Below are positions 1-9,289 of a stretch of DNA of 42,023 nt, piece after piece (position 1 is the stretch's first letter; each line of letters begins with the position of its first letter). The notes beneath the pieces are model-generated. The model ran no database searches. It was not told the origin of the DNA and saw only the letters and a program-made list of their open reading frames with translations. Origin of the DNA: Hassallia byssoidea VB512170 (GTDB lineage Bacteria; Cyanobacteriota; Cyanobacteriia; Cyanobacteriales; Nostocaceae). The stretch lies in the NCBI RefSeq assembly GCF_000817785.2, contig NZ_JTCM02000056.1, positions 1-42,023 of the forward strand. Direction: 5' to 3'. Both the position numbers and the translations under genes were made by a program.

Positions 1-697
1 GAACATCCTTTGTGACTCGCTATCGTGTTGAGGATCTTTAAAACAAGCCTGTCCATTTTTGTCTACATGAGTGTGAAACCCAAACCTATGCCCAATGCCC
101 TATGCCCCATTTTCCATTACCCATTACCCACTCCCTAATAAATTCCCCCCTAAGTCAGATGTTTTTTGGCTTAGTATTCAGCTTTATTTTCCTACATTTT
201 TGCTTTTGTCAAGAGTATGCGGTATTTACGTAACCGTAAATCCCGCAATCAGATTTCTGAGTAAATAATCTTTCTCTCGAAATGCCGAAACCCGGACACA
301 GCAAAATATTTGCTTGATTAAGTTAAACTATATAACTTCAAAGTTTTTTCGAGAAATCCGGGCTTTTCAGCAAAACTTTACAGTTTCTTTAAGAAAGTTT
401 TTACTCTCTACATATTAACTTTATATTACCTCTTTTAAATATACATAGAAAAAGGTATATTTATTTTTGACCAATAGAAAATGTATATATCCACAGTAAA
501 TAACCAAGCAACTAAGCAATTAAAAATTAGTTTTGGTGAAATAGCTTTTTTTCAGTCCTTGTCGAAATTGTAATCTGGGAAAGCTGTATTTTGTAATCAA
601 GGGTGCGTCATGTTTTTTTCGATTTATCTAATTAAAACAACTGATATATGTTAGTCACTAAAAACAGTTTTGTCTTGTAGGTTCAGTTGTTTGAACG
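1..697. other. Non-coding leader upstream of the polysaccharide locus
   Basis: No convincing gene is seen here. Positions about 85-136 carry degenerate heptamer-type repeats (TATGCCC, ATTACCC). The rest is AT-rich. It contains the 30-bp imperfect palindrome at 218-247 and a looser inverted pair, CCCGGA (291-296) and TCCGGG (357-362), flanked by TCTCGAA/TTCGAGA. A 5-bp inverted repeat (GTTCA 681-685, TGAAC 692-696) sits directly before the first ATG, where a Shine-Dalgarno site would lie. The length and the palindromes fit a regulated promoter for the operon, but I could not place -35/-10 boxes with confidence. Confidence 0.5.
218..247. promoter_or_regulatory. 30-bp imperfect palindrome, possible operator
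   Basis: TGCGG (218-222), one unpaired T, ATTTACG (224-230), a TAAC centre, CGTAAAT (235-241), one unpaired C, then CCGCA (243-247). The arms are 13 nt with a single mismatch. No T-run follows on the + strand, so a terminator is less likely than a regulator-binding site. It lies about 450 bp upstream of the first gene of the locus. Function is inferred only. Confidence 0.4.
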
Positions 698-1513
698 ATG
701 GTGATGAGACAGGTTAACTTACTAAATGTGACCATCAACAACATCACAATGGTCGAATTGCTAGAAAATCTGCGAATCGGTGGTGTTGTGTTTACCCCGA
801 ACGTAGATCATGTGATGAAATTGCAGAAAAATCAAGACTTTTATCTTGTTTACCAAGAGGCAGATTATAGAGTTTGCGATAGTAAAGTTTTGATGTATAT
901 ATCGACTTTTTTGAGAACACCAATACAGGAGAAAATTTCGGGTTCAGATTTGTTTCCAGCGTTTTACAATTATTACCAGCATGATGACAAAATCAAAATA
1001 TTTTTGCTGGGCGCTGAGGCAGATGTAGTTAAGATAGCTCAACAAAAGATTAATTCAAAGGTTGGTAGAGATATTATAGTTGCGGCGCACTCGCCGTCCT
1101 TTGGATTTGAGAAAAATGAAGAAGAGTGTCAAGAGATTGTTAATCTGATTAACTTTTCAGATGCTACAGTTTTAGCAATTGGTGTAGGTGCACCCAAACA
1201 AGAAATGTGGATTGCTAAATATAGAAAGCAATTGAAGAATGTGAAAGTATTTTTGGCTATTGGTGCAACTATCGGTTTTGAGGCAGGTAATATCAAGCGA
1301 TCGCCAAAGTGGATGAGTGAAGTTGGTCTAGAGTGGCTTTATCGGCTGTTAAGCGAACCTCAGCGACTCTGGAAGAGGTATCTGTTGGATGCTATTCCAT
1401 TTTTGTGGCTAATTGTGAAGCAAAGATTTCAGCTTTATGAAAATCCTTGGTCAGCAGTTAAGAGACATAAGGGTAGTAACCTCGCATCTTTGATCAAGAG
1501 TAAAAAAATGTAA
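698..1513 (+). CDS. WecG/TagA/CpsF family glycosyltransferase
   Basis: Probable sugar transferase of the WecG/TagA/CpsF (GT26) family. These enzymes add a UDP-activated amino sugar or uronic sugar to a lipid-linked precursor at the cytoplasmic membrane during surface polysaccharide assembly. The 271 residues match the family size. Visible family motifs are TPNVDH near residue 33, ISGSDLFP near 80, FLLGAE near 100 and GVGAPKQEMW near 165. The C-terminal part (WLYRLLSEPQRLWKRY) is also typical and probably associates with the membrane. No clear Shine-Dalgarno site is seen; the ATG at 704 is an equally possible start. It is the first gene of the polysaccharide locus, 106 bp ahead of the Wzc-like gene. 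The family call is firm; the sugar specificity is unknown. Confidence 0.88.
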   Translation: MVMRQVNLLNVTINNITMVELLENLRIGGVVFTPNVDHVMKLQKNQDFYLVYQEADYRVCDSKVLMYISTFLRTPIQEKISGSDLFPAFYNYYQHDDKIKIFLLGAEADVVKIAQQKINSKVGRDIIVAAHSPSFGFEKNEEECQEIVNLINFSDATVLAIGVGAPKQEMWIAKYRKQLKNVKVFLAIGATIGFEAGNIKRSPKWMSEVGLEWLYRLLSEPQRLWKRYLLDAIPFLWLIVKQRFQLYENPWSAVKRHKGSNLASLIKSKKM

Positions 1514-1619
1514 AAACTTTTAGTTTCAATAAAAGTTGATCCAAGTTTTTACTCAAAGTATTCACATTCCAATTTCATTAATACTCCAACCACGCATTCA
1601 TCTACAGTAAGAAATTTGT

Positions 1620-3806
1620 ATGGAGACAAAAAACTATCCTGAAGAGATAGATGTTCAAAAATATTTGCTAGTTCTCAAACGTCGCTGGCTGATAGCTTCA
1701 GGAGTGTTTGCAGTTTTTGCCACCCTTGGTGGAATTAATTTCGTTATGCAACCACCCGTTTACGAAGGAAGTGGAAAACTTCTTTTCCAATCCAACCAAA
1801 CTTCATCACTGACGGGAGTAGGCGAAAAAATAGGGCATCTTGAATCCATCAAACGTGAGGCTAATCCTTTAGACACGCAAGCGATAGTAATGCAGTCTGA
1901 GCCGGTCATCCTAGACGTGATCAAAACCCTCAATTTAAAGGATAAAAAGGGCAATCCTTTGAGTCCAGATGCAATTTCTATCAAGACGGAAGCAGTTGTC
2001 GGTACTGATGTCCTCAAAGTTTCTTACACATCTGATAATCCGGAATCGGCTAAAGCAATAGTCGATCAGGTGATGAAATCTTACATTGCCAATAACATTC
2101 TTAGTAACCGAACTCAAGCTATCTCCGCCGGTGGATTCATTGAAAAAGAATTGCCACGAGCTAAAGCACAATTAGAGAAAGCAGCAGAAGCTTTGCGAGA
2201 ATTTAAGCTAAAAAATCAAATTCTCGAACTTGCAGAAGAAACAAGAGCATCAGTGAAAAATATCAGTGATGTCGAGAATGAATTAGCCAAAGCTCGTTCG
2301 GAATTAGCGGATGCAAGTGCTCAGGAAATACAAATACGCCGTCAAATGAATTTACCTGTAGATCAAGCGGTGGATATCACTTCATTAAGTCAAATACCTG
2401 CTGTGCAGGGACTTTTAGCTGAACTGCAAAAGGTAGAAACTCAGCTAGCAGCTTTGAAAGCTCGTTACACGGAAACACATCCAGCCGTCGTCGATCTCGA
2501 AAGCCAAGAAGCAAATATAAATTCTTTATTGCAACAGCAAATATCTCAATCTTTAGGATATAAAGCTGCGATTGCTCCAGGGAAATTGCAAATGGGCGAA
2601 ATCAAGCAAAACTTAACATCAGATTTTGTCAGATTACAGTCACAACGCTTAGGTTTAGAAAAAAAAGTAGAAGCTTTATCTGCGATTATAGCTTCTTATA
2701 AGAGAAGAGCCGATGTGATGCCAAATTTAGAAAAACAACAAGGAGATTTAGAACGAGGACTATCAATCGCCCAAAAAAGTTACGAAAATCTTTTGACAAG
2801 ACAACAGGAAATTCAAGTAGCAGAAAATCAAACTGTTGGCAATGCTAAAGTAGTCGAATATGCGAAAGTTGCTCCTAGCCCAGCAGTTAAAAGGAAGAGA
2901 TTCGTAATCACATTAGGTAGCGGATTTGTTGGTTTACTTTTGGGCGTAGCATCTGCTTTTTTCGTTGACTTAATTGATAGAAGATTGAAGACAACTAAAG
3001 AAGCTGAAGCGCTTTTTGGCTATACATTGTTAGGGCTAATTCCCAAATTTGAAAATAATAATACATCTACTCCTCTAGATAGTAGCTTAGAAAAAGTTTC
3101 ACAGCGAATTATTGTGGCGACTTCTCCGCGTACTGTAATTCACGAAGCATACCAAATGCTGCAAGCAAATCTGAAATTTATTAGTTTAGATAGAAAAATC
3201 TCTACAATTGTGGTGACGAGTTCTGTCTCTGGAGAGGGAAAAACAGAAGTTGCTGCTAATTTAGCTGCGGTAATGTCTTTAGCTGGACGACGAGTTTTGT
3301 TAGTTGATGCAGATATGCGTCAGCCCTCCCAACATCATTTGTGGGGTTTAATAAACTCAGTCGGTTTAAGTAACTTCATGGTAGGAGAAAACAAATTCAC
3401 CAATTCAGTACGAAAAATAGCAAATAATTTATCTGTACTTACTGCCGGAGTTATGCCTCCAAATCCGTTAGCTTTAATTGACTCAGAGCGGATGACATCT
3501 TTTATTGACATATTATCTAAAACTTACGATTGTGTTATTTTTGACACTCCACCCCTTATAGGAAGTGCTGATGCAGCAGTGTTAGGCAACATGGTAGACG
3601 GAGTTTTAATTGTCGTTAGACCGGGGGTTGTTGATTCAAATACTGCTACTGCTGCTAAATCTTTACTGGCACGTTCTGAAGCTAATATCTTAGGAATTGT
3701 TGCCAATGCTGTTAATGTCAAGCACGAGCCTGATAACTATTTTTACTACAATAACTCCCGTACAGAAAACGGTGTGGAAAAAGTAGATACTGCGTCGATA
3801 CCTTAA
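1620..3806 (+). CDS. Wzc/GumC-like polysaccharide chain-length regulator with tyrosine autokinase domain
   Basis: Polysaccharide co-polymerase that controls chain length and export in the Wzx/Wzy pathway. The protein has an N-terminal Wzz region with a first membrane helix near residues 20-40, a long periplasmic coiled-coil part (about 150-410), a second membrane helix near 425-450, and a cytoplasmic BY-kinase domain. Walker A is SGEGKT with Lys541, Walker A' is LLVDADM at about 560-566, and Walker B ends at Asp642 in IFDTPP. A short tyrosine cluster (NYFYYNN, about 706-712) near the end is the expected autophosphorylation tail, though it is shorter than in E. coli Wzc. At 728 residues, transporter and kinase lie in one chain. 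No partner phosphatase or Wza exporter is visible in the window. Phosphorylation state is the expected control point. Confidence 0.93.
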   Translation: METKNYPEEIDVQKYLLVLKRRWLIASGVFAVFATLGGINFVMQPPVYEGSGKLLFQSNQTSSLTGVGEKIGHLESIKREANPLDTQAIVMQSEPVILDVIKTLNLKDKKGNPLSPDAISIKTEAVVGTDVLKVSYTSDNPESAKAIVDQVMKSYIANNILSNRTQAISAGGFIEKELPRAKAQLEKAAEALREFKLKNQILELAEETRASVKNISDVENELAKARSELADASAQEIQIRRQMNLPVDQAVDITSLSQIPAVQGLLAELQKVETQLAALKARYTETHPAVVDLESQEANINSLLQQQISQSLGYKAAIAPGKLQMGEIKQNLTSDFVRLQSQRLGLEKKVEALSAIIASYKRRADVMPNLEKQQGDLERGLSIAQKSYENLLTRQQEIQVAENQTVGNAKVVEYAKVAPSPAVKRKRFVITLGSGFVGLLLGVASAFFVDLIDRRLKTTKEAEALFGYTLLGLIPKFENNNTSTPLDSSLEKVSQRIIVATSPRTVIHEAYQMLQANLKFISLDRKISTIVVTSSVSGEGKTEVAANLAAVMSLAGRRVLLVDADMRQPSQHHLWGLINSVGLSNFMVGENKFTNSVRKIANNLSVLTAGVMPPNPLALIDSERMTSFIDILSKTYDCVIFDTPPLIGSADAAVLGNMVDGVLIVVRPGVVDSNTATAAKSLLARSEANILGIVANAVNVKHEPDNYFYYNNSRTENGVEKVDTASIP

Positions 3807-3869
3807 TTAATGAGAAGTTGAAAAAACTCGCGAGTTTATTCATAAAAAACTGAACTAGGAACAAGAGCG

Positions 3870-4472
3870 ATGAGTGCATCACCCTTTGGGAGAGTAACTG
3901 CAAGCGAGGCGGAACTTTTTACTTTAAGTCTTTGGCAGCTTGTGAAAGAAGACTGGATTGCTCATGGACGAGATTGGACTAAACCAGGATTTCGCGCAGT
4001 AGCAGTTCACCGTTTTGGTGTTTGGACAATGAAAATTAAATCCAAATTTGTGCGGGCACCGTTCAGCATTTTATATAAAATGTTATTTCGGAAAGTTCGC
4101 AATACCTATGGAATTGAGCTACCGTTTACTGTCCAACTTGGTCGTCGCGTAATTATTGAACACCAAGGAGGAATTGTAATTCATGGATACGCTTCAATTG
4201 GCGATGAAAGTATTATTCGCCAAGGTGTTACTTTAGGTAATCGTTATTTAAATCGTCCGCTTGATGCACCAAAGTTAGGTAAACGTGTCAATGTTGGTGC
4301 TGGTGCAAAAATTTTTGGTGACATCACTGTTGGAGATGATGTAAATATTGGTGCGAATGCTGTAGTTTTAAGTAATGTTCCGGCAAGAGCAACAGCAGTT
4401 GGTATTCCGGCAAAAATCATTAATTCTGACAATCATCACAAATTTGATATCGGTGAACTCAGTCAGCTATAA
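3870..4472 (+). CDS. Serine acetyltransferase-like hexapeptide-repeat acyltransferase
   Basis: Left-handed beta-helix acyltransferase related to CysE. In a polysaccharide locus it more likely O-acetylates a sugar than makes O-acetylserine. The N-terminal half (to about residue 85) is helical. The C-terminal half carries hexapeptide repeats (VIHGYASIG, GVTLGNR, VNVGAGAKIFGDITVG, VNIGANAVVLSNVP) and ends with the usual GIPAKII closing motif. The histidine in IEHQGG near 92 is a candidate catalytic residue. At 200 residues it is shorter than housekeeping CysE (about 240-270), which fits the EPS-type enzymes. A GAGCG element upstream of the ATG gives weak ribosome-binding support. Acceptor and acyl donor are unknown. 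Confidence 0.82.
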   Translation: MSASPFGRVTASEAELFTLSLWQLVKEDWIAHGRDWTKPGFRAVAVHRFGVWTMKIKSKFVRAPFSILYKMLFRKVRNTYGIELPFTVQLGRRVIIEHQGGIVIHGYASIGDESIIRQGVTLGNRYLNRPLDAPKLGKRVNVGAGAKIFGDITVGDDVNIGANAVVLSNVPARATAVGIPAKIINSDNHHKFDIGELSQL

Positions 4473-4499
4473 ACAGCTTGACTAAGTAACCAATTTAGG

Positions 4500-5723
4500 A
4501 TGCAACAAATGTCAATTAACCAGTTTGCGGTTTTATTCGTTGATGCTGTTTTGTTAATTAGTGCATTAGGGTTGGTTATTCTCAGCTTAGTTTTGCTGGG
4601 GGAATGTATCGCGGCTTTGTTTCCACTTGCTTGTGTTGCGAATGGAAGTCAAAATCCTAAAGTTGCGGTGTTAGTTCCAGCACACAATGAAGAATTGGTC
4701 ATTGGTTCCACACTACTAGACATCAAATCACAATTAAAAAACGAACATCGCTTAATAGTAATTGCTGACAATTGCAGCGATCGCACGGCGGAAATTGCAT
4801 CTGCTGCGGGTGCTACAGTCATCGAGCGTCACGATTTGATGCTGCGCGGTAAGGGATACGCTCTCGATTATGGCATTAAATTTCTTTCTTGCGATCCACC
4901 CGATGTCGTTGTGTTTGTTGATGCTGACTGTAGAGTTCATCAAGGTGCGATCGCTTCTTTAACTCAGAGTGCGATCGCCACAAAAAGACCCGTGCAAGCT
5001 ACCTATTTGATGGCAAAACCTACTAATTCTAGCCCGAAAGAATCAATCTCAGTATTTGCTTTCAAAGTGAAAAATTTAGTTCGTGCGCGTGGATTAACTC
5101 AATTGAAACTACCTTGTTTATTAACCGGTACAGGAATGGCTTTCCCTTGGTCTGTCATTCGTTCGGTTGATTTAGCTACTGGTTACATCGTTGAAGATAT
5201 GAAACTGAGCTTGGATTTGACCATAGCTGGACACCCACCAATTTTTTGTCCACAAGCAAATATTACCGGGAATTTTCCCCAGCAAAAGCGTGCTGTTACC
5301 AGTCAAAGAACTCGTTGGGAACATGGTCATTTACAAACTTTACTAACTTATGTACCCTTGTTATTTAAAGCAGCAATACATCAACAAAGATTAGATTTGT
5401 TGATGAGCGCTTTAGATATGTCCCTGCCACCTTTATCTTTACTTGTGGTTATTTGGTTGGCGCTGATGACGAGTTCACTGCTGTTTGGAGTCTTGGCGGC
5501 TTTGTGGATGCCAGCGATTTTGTTAGCTACAGCAGGTTTGTTTCTGCTAACAGCAATTTTTACAGCTTGGGTGAAGTTTGGTAGTCAAGATTTGCCTTTG
5601 GGGGAATTATTAACTATTCCTTTTTACATTTTTTGGAAGATTCCGCTTTATCTGAAGTTTTTGGTTCAACCTCAAAGCAGTTGGGTGCGTACTGAGCGGG
5701 AAATTAATAAACCTGTTGGATAA
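4500..5723 (+). CDS. Membrane glycosyltransferase family 2, processive-type motifs
   Basis: GT2 enzyme with membrane helices at the N-terminus (about 10-45) and C-terminus (about 305-385). The catalytic set resembles cellulose/hyaluronan-synthase-like enzymes: LVPAHNE at 58-64, a DAD motif at 141-143, VED at 231-233 as probable catalytic base region, and QRTRW at 269-273 (the QxxRW signature). This combination suggests transfer of several sugars or priming at the membrane rather than a simple soluble transferase. It begins 27 bp after the acyltransferase gene, so the two are probably cotranscribed. ATGs at 4500 and 4509 are both possible starts. Substrate unknown. Confidence 0.87.
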   Translation: MQQMSINQFAVLFVDAVLLISALGLVILSLVLLGECIAALFPLACVANGSQNPKVAVLVPAHNEELVIGSTLLDIKSQLKNEHRLIVIADNCSDRTAEIASAAGATVIERHDLMLRGKGYALDYGIKFLSCDPPDVVVFVDADCRVHQGAIASLTQSAIATKRPVQATYLMAKPTNSSPKESISVFAFKVKNLVRARGLTQLKLPCLLTGTGMAFPWSVIRSVDLATGYIVEDMKLSLDLTIAGHPPIFCPQANITGNFPQQKRAVTSQRTRWEHGHLQTLLTYVPLLFKAAIHQQRLDLLMSALDMSLPPLSLLVVIWLALMTSSLLFGVLAALWMPAILLATAGLFLLTAIFTAWVKFGSQDLPLGELLTIPFYIFWKIPLYLKFLVQPQSSWVRTEREINKPVG

Positions 5724-5845
5724 AGGGTTTTCTCACGCAAAGACGCTAAGACGAGGCAGCGCGTTGCCGGGGTTCCCCCGGTTGTAGCGACTGCCGTCGC
5801 AAAGAAGAAGAGCAATTTTGCATAATTTAATTAAGGAGAGATGAC
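5724..5845. repeat. Intergenic repeat fragment within the polysaccharide operon
   Basis: This 122-bp gap begins with a stretch (about 5733-5805) that is GC-richer than the flanking genes and contains a small inverted element (CCGGGG TTC CCCCGG) followed by GACTGCCGTCGC. It resembles other repeat fragments in the window, near 10588-10672 and 22770-22880. The strong ribosome-binding site of the next gene (AAGGAG, 5833-5838) follows it. Repeat status is inferred from base composition and internal symmetry. Confidence 0.5.
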
Positions 5846-6550
5846 ATGGTAGTACTCGAAGAAGACCCGAAGTTGCAATCAGTTGTTGAGAAGTTAATTT
5901 GGCAGCGTCAACCTTTTAAGGTGCTGGAAATTGGCTGTGGTTCTTGTTCTCATATTGAAATTCCAGCAAATTCTTACATAGTTGGGCTTGATATCTCACA
6001 AAAGCAACTTGATAGAAACGAGGTTTTAAATGAAAAGATTTTGGCGGATGTAGAAAGTTATGATTTGCCAGAATCGGAGTTTGATTTGATTGTTTGTTGG
6101 TGGGTTTTAGAACATCTTTCCAATCCGGAAAAAGTCCTTGATAATTGCCGAAAAGCATTGAAGAAAGATGGTATTATGATTGTGGCGATTCCTAATGTCA
6201 TGTCTTTGAAAGGATTGGTGACAAAGTTTACACCCCATGCTTTTCATGTTTGGTTTTATAAATATATTTTTGGTGAAAAGCTAGCGGGAATTGATGACCG
6301 TTTACCTTTTAAAACATATTTGCGGTTTTCGATTTCACCAGAAGCTATCAGGCAATTTGCAGCGGAAAATGATTTGTCAATAGAACGCTTGCATGTTTAT
6401 GAAAATCCCAGACAGAAAAAACTGCGATCGCGTCATTGGCTGATTGATAAAGGATGGAAAATGATGTCACCAGTTGTCAAAGCATTGACTTTTGGCAAGG
6501 TTGATGCTGAACTTACAGATTTTATTGTGGTTATGCAAAAGAAAATGTAA
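5846..6550 (+). CDS. Class I SAM-dependent methyltransferase
   Basis: Soluble Rossmann-fold methyltransferase of 234 residues. The SAM-binding glycine motif LEIGCGS is at 27-33, an acidic residue ending beta-2 is in VGLDIS near 49, and motif II/III is FDLIVCWWVLEHL near 84-96. The fold is the type found in ubiquinone/menaquinone or sugar methyltransferases. Placed among glycosyltransferases, it probably methylates a sugar of the polysaccharide or its lipid-linked precursor. The start is supported by AAGGAG at 5833-5838, 7 nt before the ATG at 5846. An out-of-frame ATG at 5841 gives only a three-codon reading frame overlapping the start. Confidence 0.85.
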   Translation: MVVLEEDPKLQSVVEKLIWQRQPFKVLEIGCGSCSHIEIPANSYIVGLDISQKQLDRNEVLNEKILADVESYDLPESEFDLIVCWWVLEHLSNPEKVLDNCRKALKKDGIMIVAIPNVMSLKGLVTKFTPHAFHVWFYKYIFGEKLAGIDDRLPFKTYLRFSISPEAIRQFAAENDLSIERLHVYENPRQKKLRSRHWLIDKGWKMMSPVVKALTFGKVDAELTDFIVVMQKKM

Positions 6551-6618
6551 GTTTCAAAAAAAAGATTGATTAACTACTGGATCACCTGTTCACCTATTGT
6601 TTTACAAGGAACCTCAAG

Positions 6619-7905
6619 ATGCGAGTTGTGATTGTTGCTGAACACGCTTCCAGTCAATTTGGTGGTGAGGCGTTTCTGCCGCTAAACTACTTCAGGTTAC
6701 TACGCGATCGCAACATCGAAGCGTGGTTAGTAGTTCACGGTCGCACTCAAGCTGAACTACAATCGCTTTTGCCAAAAGAATGCGATCGCATGTACTTTGT
6801 CAGCGATACCTGGATACATAAGTTTCTTTGGCGTTTCGGGCAGTTTTTGCCCTCACGGGTAGCAGTGATGACAACAGGGTTAATCAGTCATCTGTATACG
6901 CAAAACATCCAACGCTCGATAGTTCGGAAACTGGTGCGCCAACACAACATAGATGTAGTGCATGAACCGATACCAGTTTCCCCCAAATTTCCTTCGCTGA
7001 TGTACGGTGTCGGCGCACCGGTTGTCATCGGTCCGATGAATGGTGATATAGAATACCCTCCCGCCTTTCGCGATCGCGAGAGCCGAAGCGCCAAATTAAC
7101 GATTTCACTGGGGCGACAACTGGCAGATATCTGGAATCGTGTGATGCCCGGTAAACTTCAGGCACAGACTTTGCTAGTTGCCAATGAACGCACAAAACAA
7201 GCACTACCTTCGGGCGTAACTGGCACTGTTATCGAATTGGTAGAAAACGGCGTGGATTTGTTTGTGTGGCAACTCCTCGCAGCCGAAAAGATACCATCAG
7301 AGGCTGCGAAGTTTGTATTTATTGGTCGGCTAGTAGACTGGAAAGCCGTAGAATTACTGGTAGAAGCCTTTCAAGGTGTTGCCGCCGAAACAGATGCTTG
7401 TTTGGAAATTATCGGCGATGGGAATTTGCGGCAAGAATTAGAAGCTCAAGCTGTGAATTTAGGCTTGGGAGAGCGAGTTAAATTTTTTGGCTGGCTGTCT
7501 CAAAAAGAGTGCGCTATGAGACTAGAACATGCATCGGCACTAGTTTTGCCCAGTTTGTTGGAGTGTGGCGGGGCGGTGGTTTTAGAAGCAATGGCAATGG
7601 GATTACCAGTAATTGCAACTAAATGGGGTGGTCCAGCGGATTATTTGGATACAACGTGTGGGATTTTAATTGAACCGACTTCTAGGGAAGCATTAATTAA
7701 TGGATTCACAGATGCCATGCTGAAACTTGCACATTATCCAGAGTTGCGATCGCAAATGGGTCGTGCTGGACAACAGCGCGTCCGTCAGCATTTTGACTGG
7801 GAACGCAAAATCGACCGCATTCTAGAGATTTATCAACATTGCAGTGTGTCAAATTTCAAAACTAACAGTAAATTCAAGTCGCTAATTACAAATACCTCAA
7901 TCTAG
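6619..7905 (+). CDS. Glycosyltransferase family 4 (GT-B fold)
   Basis: Retaining glycosyltransferase of 428 residues, cytoplasmic or peripheral on the membrane. The N-terminal domain starts with MRVVIVAEHASSQFGGEA, the acceptor-side glycine loop. The C-terminal donor-binding domain begins near residue 231 (FVFIGRLVDWK). The E-x7-E nucleotide-sugar signature is formed by Glu315 and Glu323 in LLECGGAVVLEAM. A Shine-Dalgarno AAGGA (6606-6610) lies 8 nt before the ATG. It acts in assembly of the polysaccharide repeat unit. Donor sugar unknown. Confidence 0.9.
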   Translation: MRVVIVAEHASSQFGGEAFLPLNYFRLLRDRNIEAWLVVHGRTQAELQSLLPKECDRMYFVSDTWIHKFLWRFGQFLPSRVAVMTTGLISHLYTQNIQRSIVRKLVRQHNIDVVHEPIPVSPKFPSLMYGVGAPVVIGPMNGDIEYPPAFRDRESRSAKLTISLGRQLADIWNRVMPGKLQAQTLLVANERTKQALPSGVTGTVIELVENGVDLFVWQLLAAEKIPSEAAKFVFIGRLVDWKAVELLVEAFQGVAAETDACLEIIGDGNLRQELEAQAVNLGLGERVKFFGWLSQKECAMRLEHASALVLPSLLECGGAVVLEAMAMGLPVIATKWGGPADYLDTTCGILIEPTSREALINGFTDAMLKLAHYPELRSQMGRAGQQRVRQHFDWERKIDRILEIYQHCSVSNFKTNSKFKSLITNTSI

Positions 7906-7940
7906 CGAAATCAGATTTTAGTAAAGATGAACTGGCAGTC

Positions 7941-9248
7941 ATGATTGAAAAACTTAGAGTAGAGCCAAACAATAAAATTTTTAGTAATAAAACTTCTGCA
8001 ATCGAAAAGAAAATTTTATTAGTAATGCCTGTCCCGCTTGTGAAAGTAAAAGGACGCCTAGGATTTGATGAGCAAACCTGCGACGGTTTGATTCGTTGGG
8101 CAGAAAATTTTGATCGCGTTGTTATGGCTTGTCCTTTGATGCCAGAACACATAACCGAAAAAACTCAGACTTCAACGACATGGAAAGCGATCGCCGATTT
8201 GCCTTGTGCAGATCGACTAGAATTAGTTCCCCTGCCTTATGCTTACAAATTGCCAGACTTTATTCAAACTTTCAAGAGCATATCTCAACTACTGACTGCA
8301 AAGATCCAAGAGTGTGAATATCTTTGTTTTGCCATTTGCGGAATTATTGGAGATTGGGGAGCGATCGCTTGTCTGGAAGCCATCAAACTCAAACGACCTT
8401 ATTCTATCTGGGCAGATCGCGTTGAATACGAAGTCATGCTAAGAACATTCAACAAAAATAACAAAACATCACTCAAGCGTCGCTTCCAAGATTTGTTCAC
8501 TCTTTTGTTCCTCAAACCCTACCAGCAATACTTAGTTAGTCGTTCCCACCTAGGACTTTTTCAAGGACAGGACTGCTATTCGGCATATTCACCTTTCTGC
8601 AAAAATCCTCATTGTGTTTACGACATTCATACGAAAAAATCCGATCTCATTGATGCTTCCAGTCTTGAGCGAAAGATAAATTCACTATTACAAGGTGAAC
8701 CTTTGTTGATTTGCTACGCAGGACGAGCTGCCGAAATGAAAGGACCCCTCGACTGGTTAAGAGTGGTACATCGTCTGGTACAAGTTGGCGTTAACATCCA
8801 AGCCACTTGGCTTGGTGACGGACCATTGCTTTTGGAAATGAAATCTCTTGCCGATAAATTGGGTATTGCCGAGCAAGTCCATTTCGCTGGATTTGTTGAT
8901 GACCAAAACAAACTTTTAGAGACGATGAAAAAACATCATATCTTTCTGTTTTGCCACAAAACCCCAGAATCACCTCGATGTTTAGTTGAGTCTTTAGTTT
9001 GTGGTTGTCCGATAGTCGGTTACAGCAGTCTCTACCCGGAAGGACTTGTATCAGAATACGGTGGTGGTGCATTTGTGCCGATGAATGATTGGCAAAAGCT
9101 AGCTTATTTGATGGTTCAACTCAATTTAGACCGAGCAAAATTGAGTGACTTAATTTCTCAGGCTGCATTATCTGGTCAGCAGTTCGACGAACAAGTTGTT
9201 TTTACACACCGAAGTGACTTAATTAAACAATATCTAACATTAATTTAA
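7941..9248 (+). CDS. Glycosyltransferase, GT4-like
   Basis: Probable GT-B glycosyltransferase of 435 residues. The donor-binding half shows YAGRAAEMKGPLDWL near residue 260, WLGDGPLL, VHFAGFVDD, and a PESPRCLVESLVCGCPIVGY segment near 350 that replaces the usual E-x7-E with a slightly shorter spacing. The N-terminal half is divergent. It starts 35 bp after the previous glycosyltransferase and no clear Shine-Dalgarno site precedes the ATG. It probably adds one sugar to the same repeat unit. Family membership is good; specificity is unknown. Confidence 0.82.
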   Translation: MIEKLRVEPNNKIFSNKTSAIEKKILLVMPVPLVKVKGRLGFDEQTCDGLIRWAENFDRVVMACPLMPEHITEKTQTSTTWKAIADLPCADRLELVPLPYAYKLPDFIQTFKSISQLLTAKIQECEYLCFAICGIIGDWGAIACLEAIKLKRPYSIWADRVEYEVMLRTFNKNNKTSLKRRFQDLFTLLFLKPYQQYLVSRSHLGLFQGQDCYSAYSPFCKNPHCVYDIHTKKSDLIDASSLERKINSLLQGEPLLICYAGRAAEMKGPLDWLRVVHRLVQVGVNIQATWLGDGPLLLEMKSLADKLGIAEQVHFAGFVDDQNKLLETMKKHHIFLFCHKTPESPRCLVESLVCGCPIVGYSSLYPEGLVSEYGGGAFVPMNDWQKLAYLMVQLNLDRAKLSDLISQAALSGQQFDEQVVFTHRSDLIKQYLTLI

Positions 9249-9289
9249 ACTTGGGCTAATCAAGTCCCAGAAATTAGAAGTTGATTATT

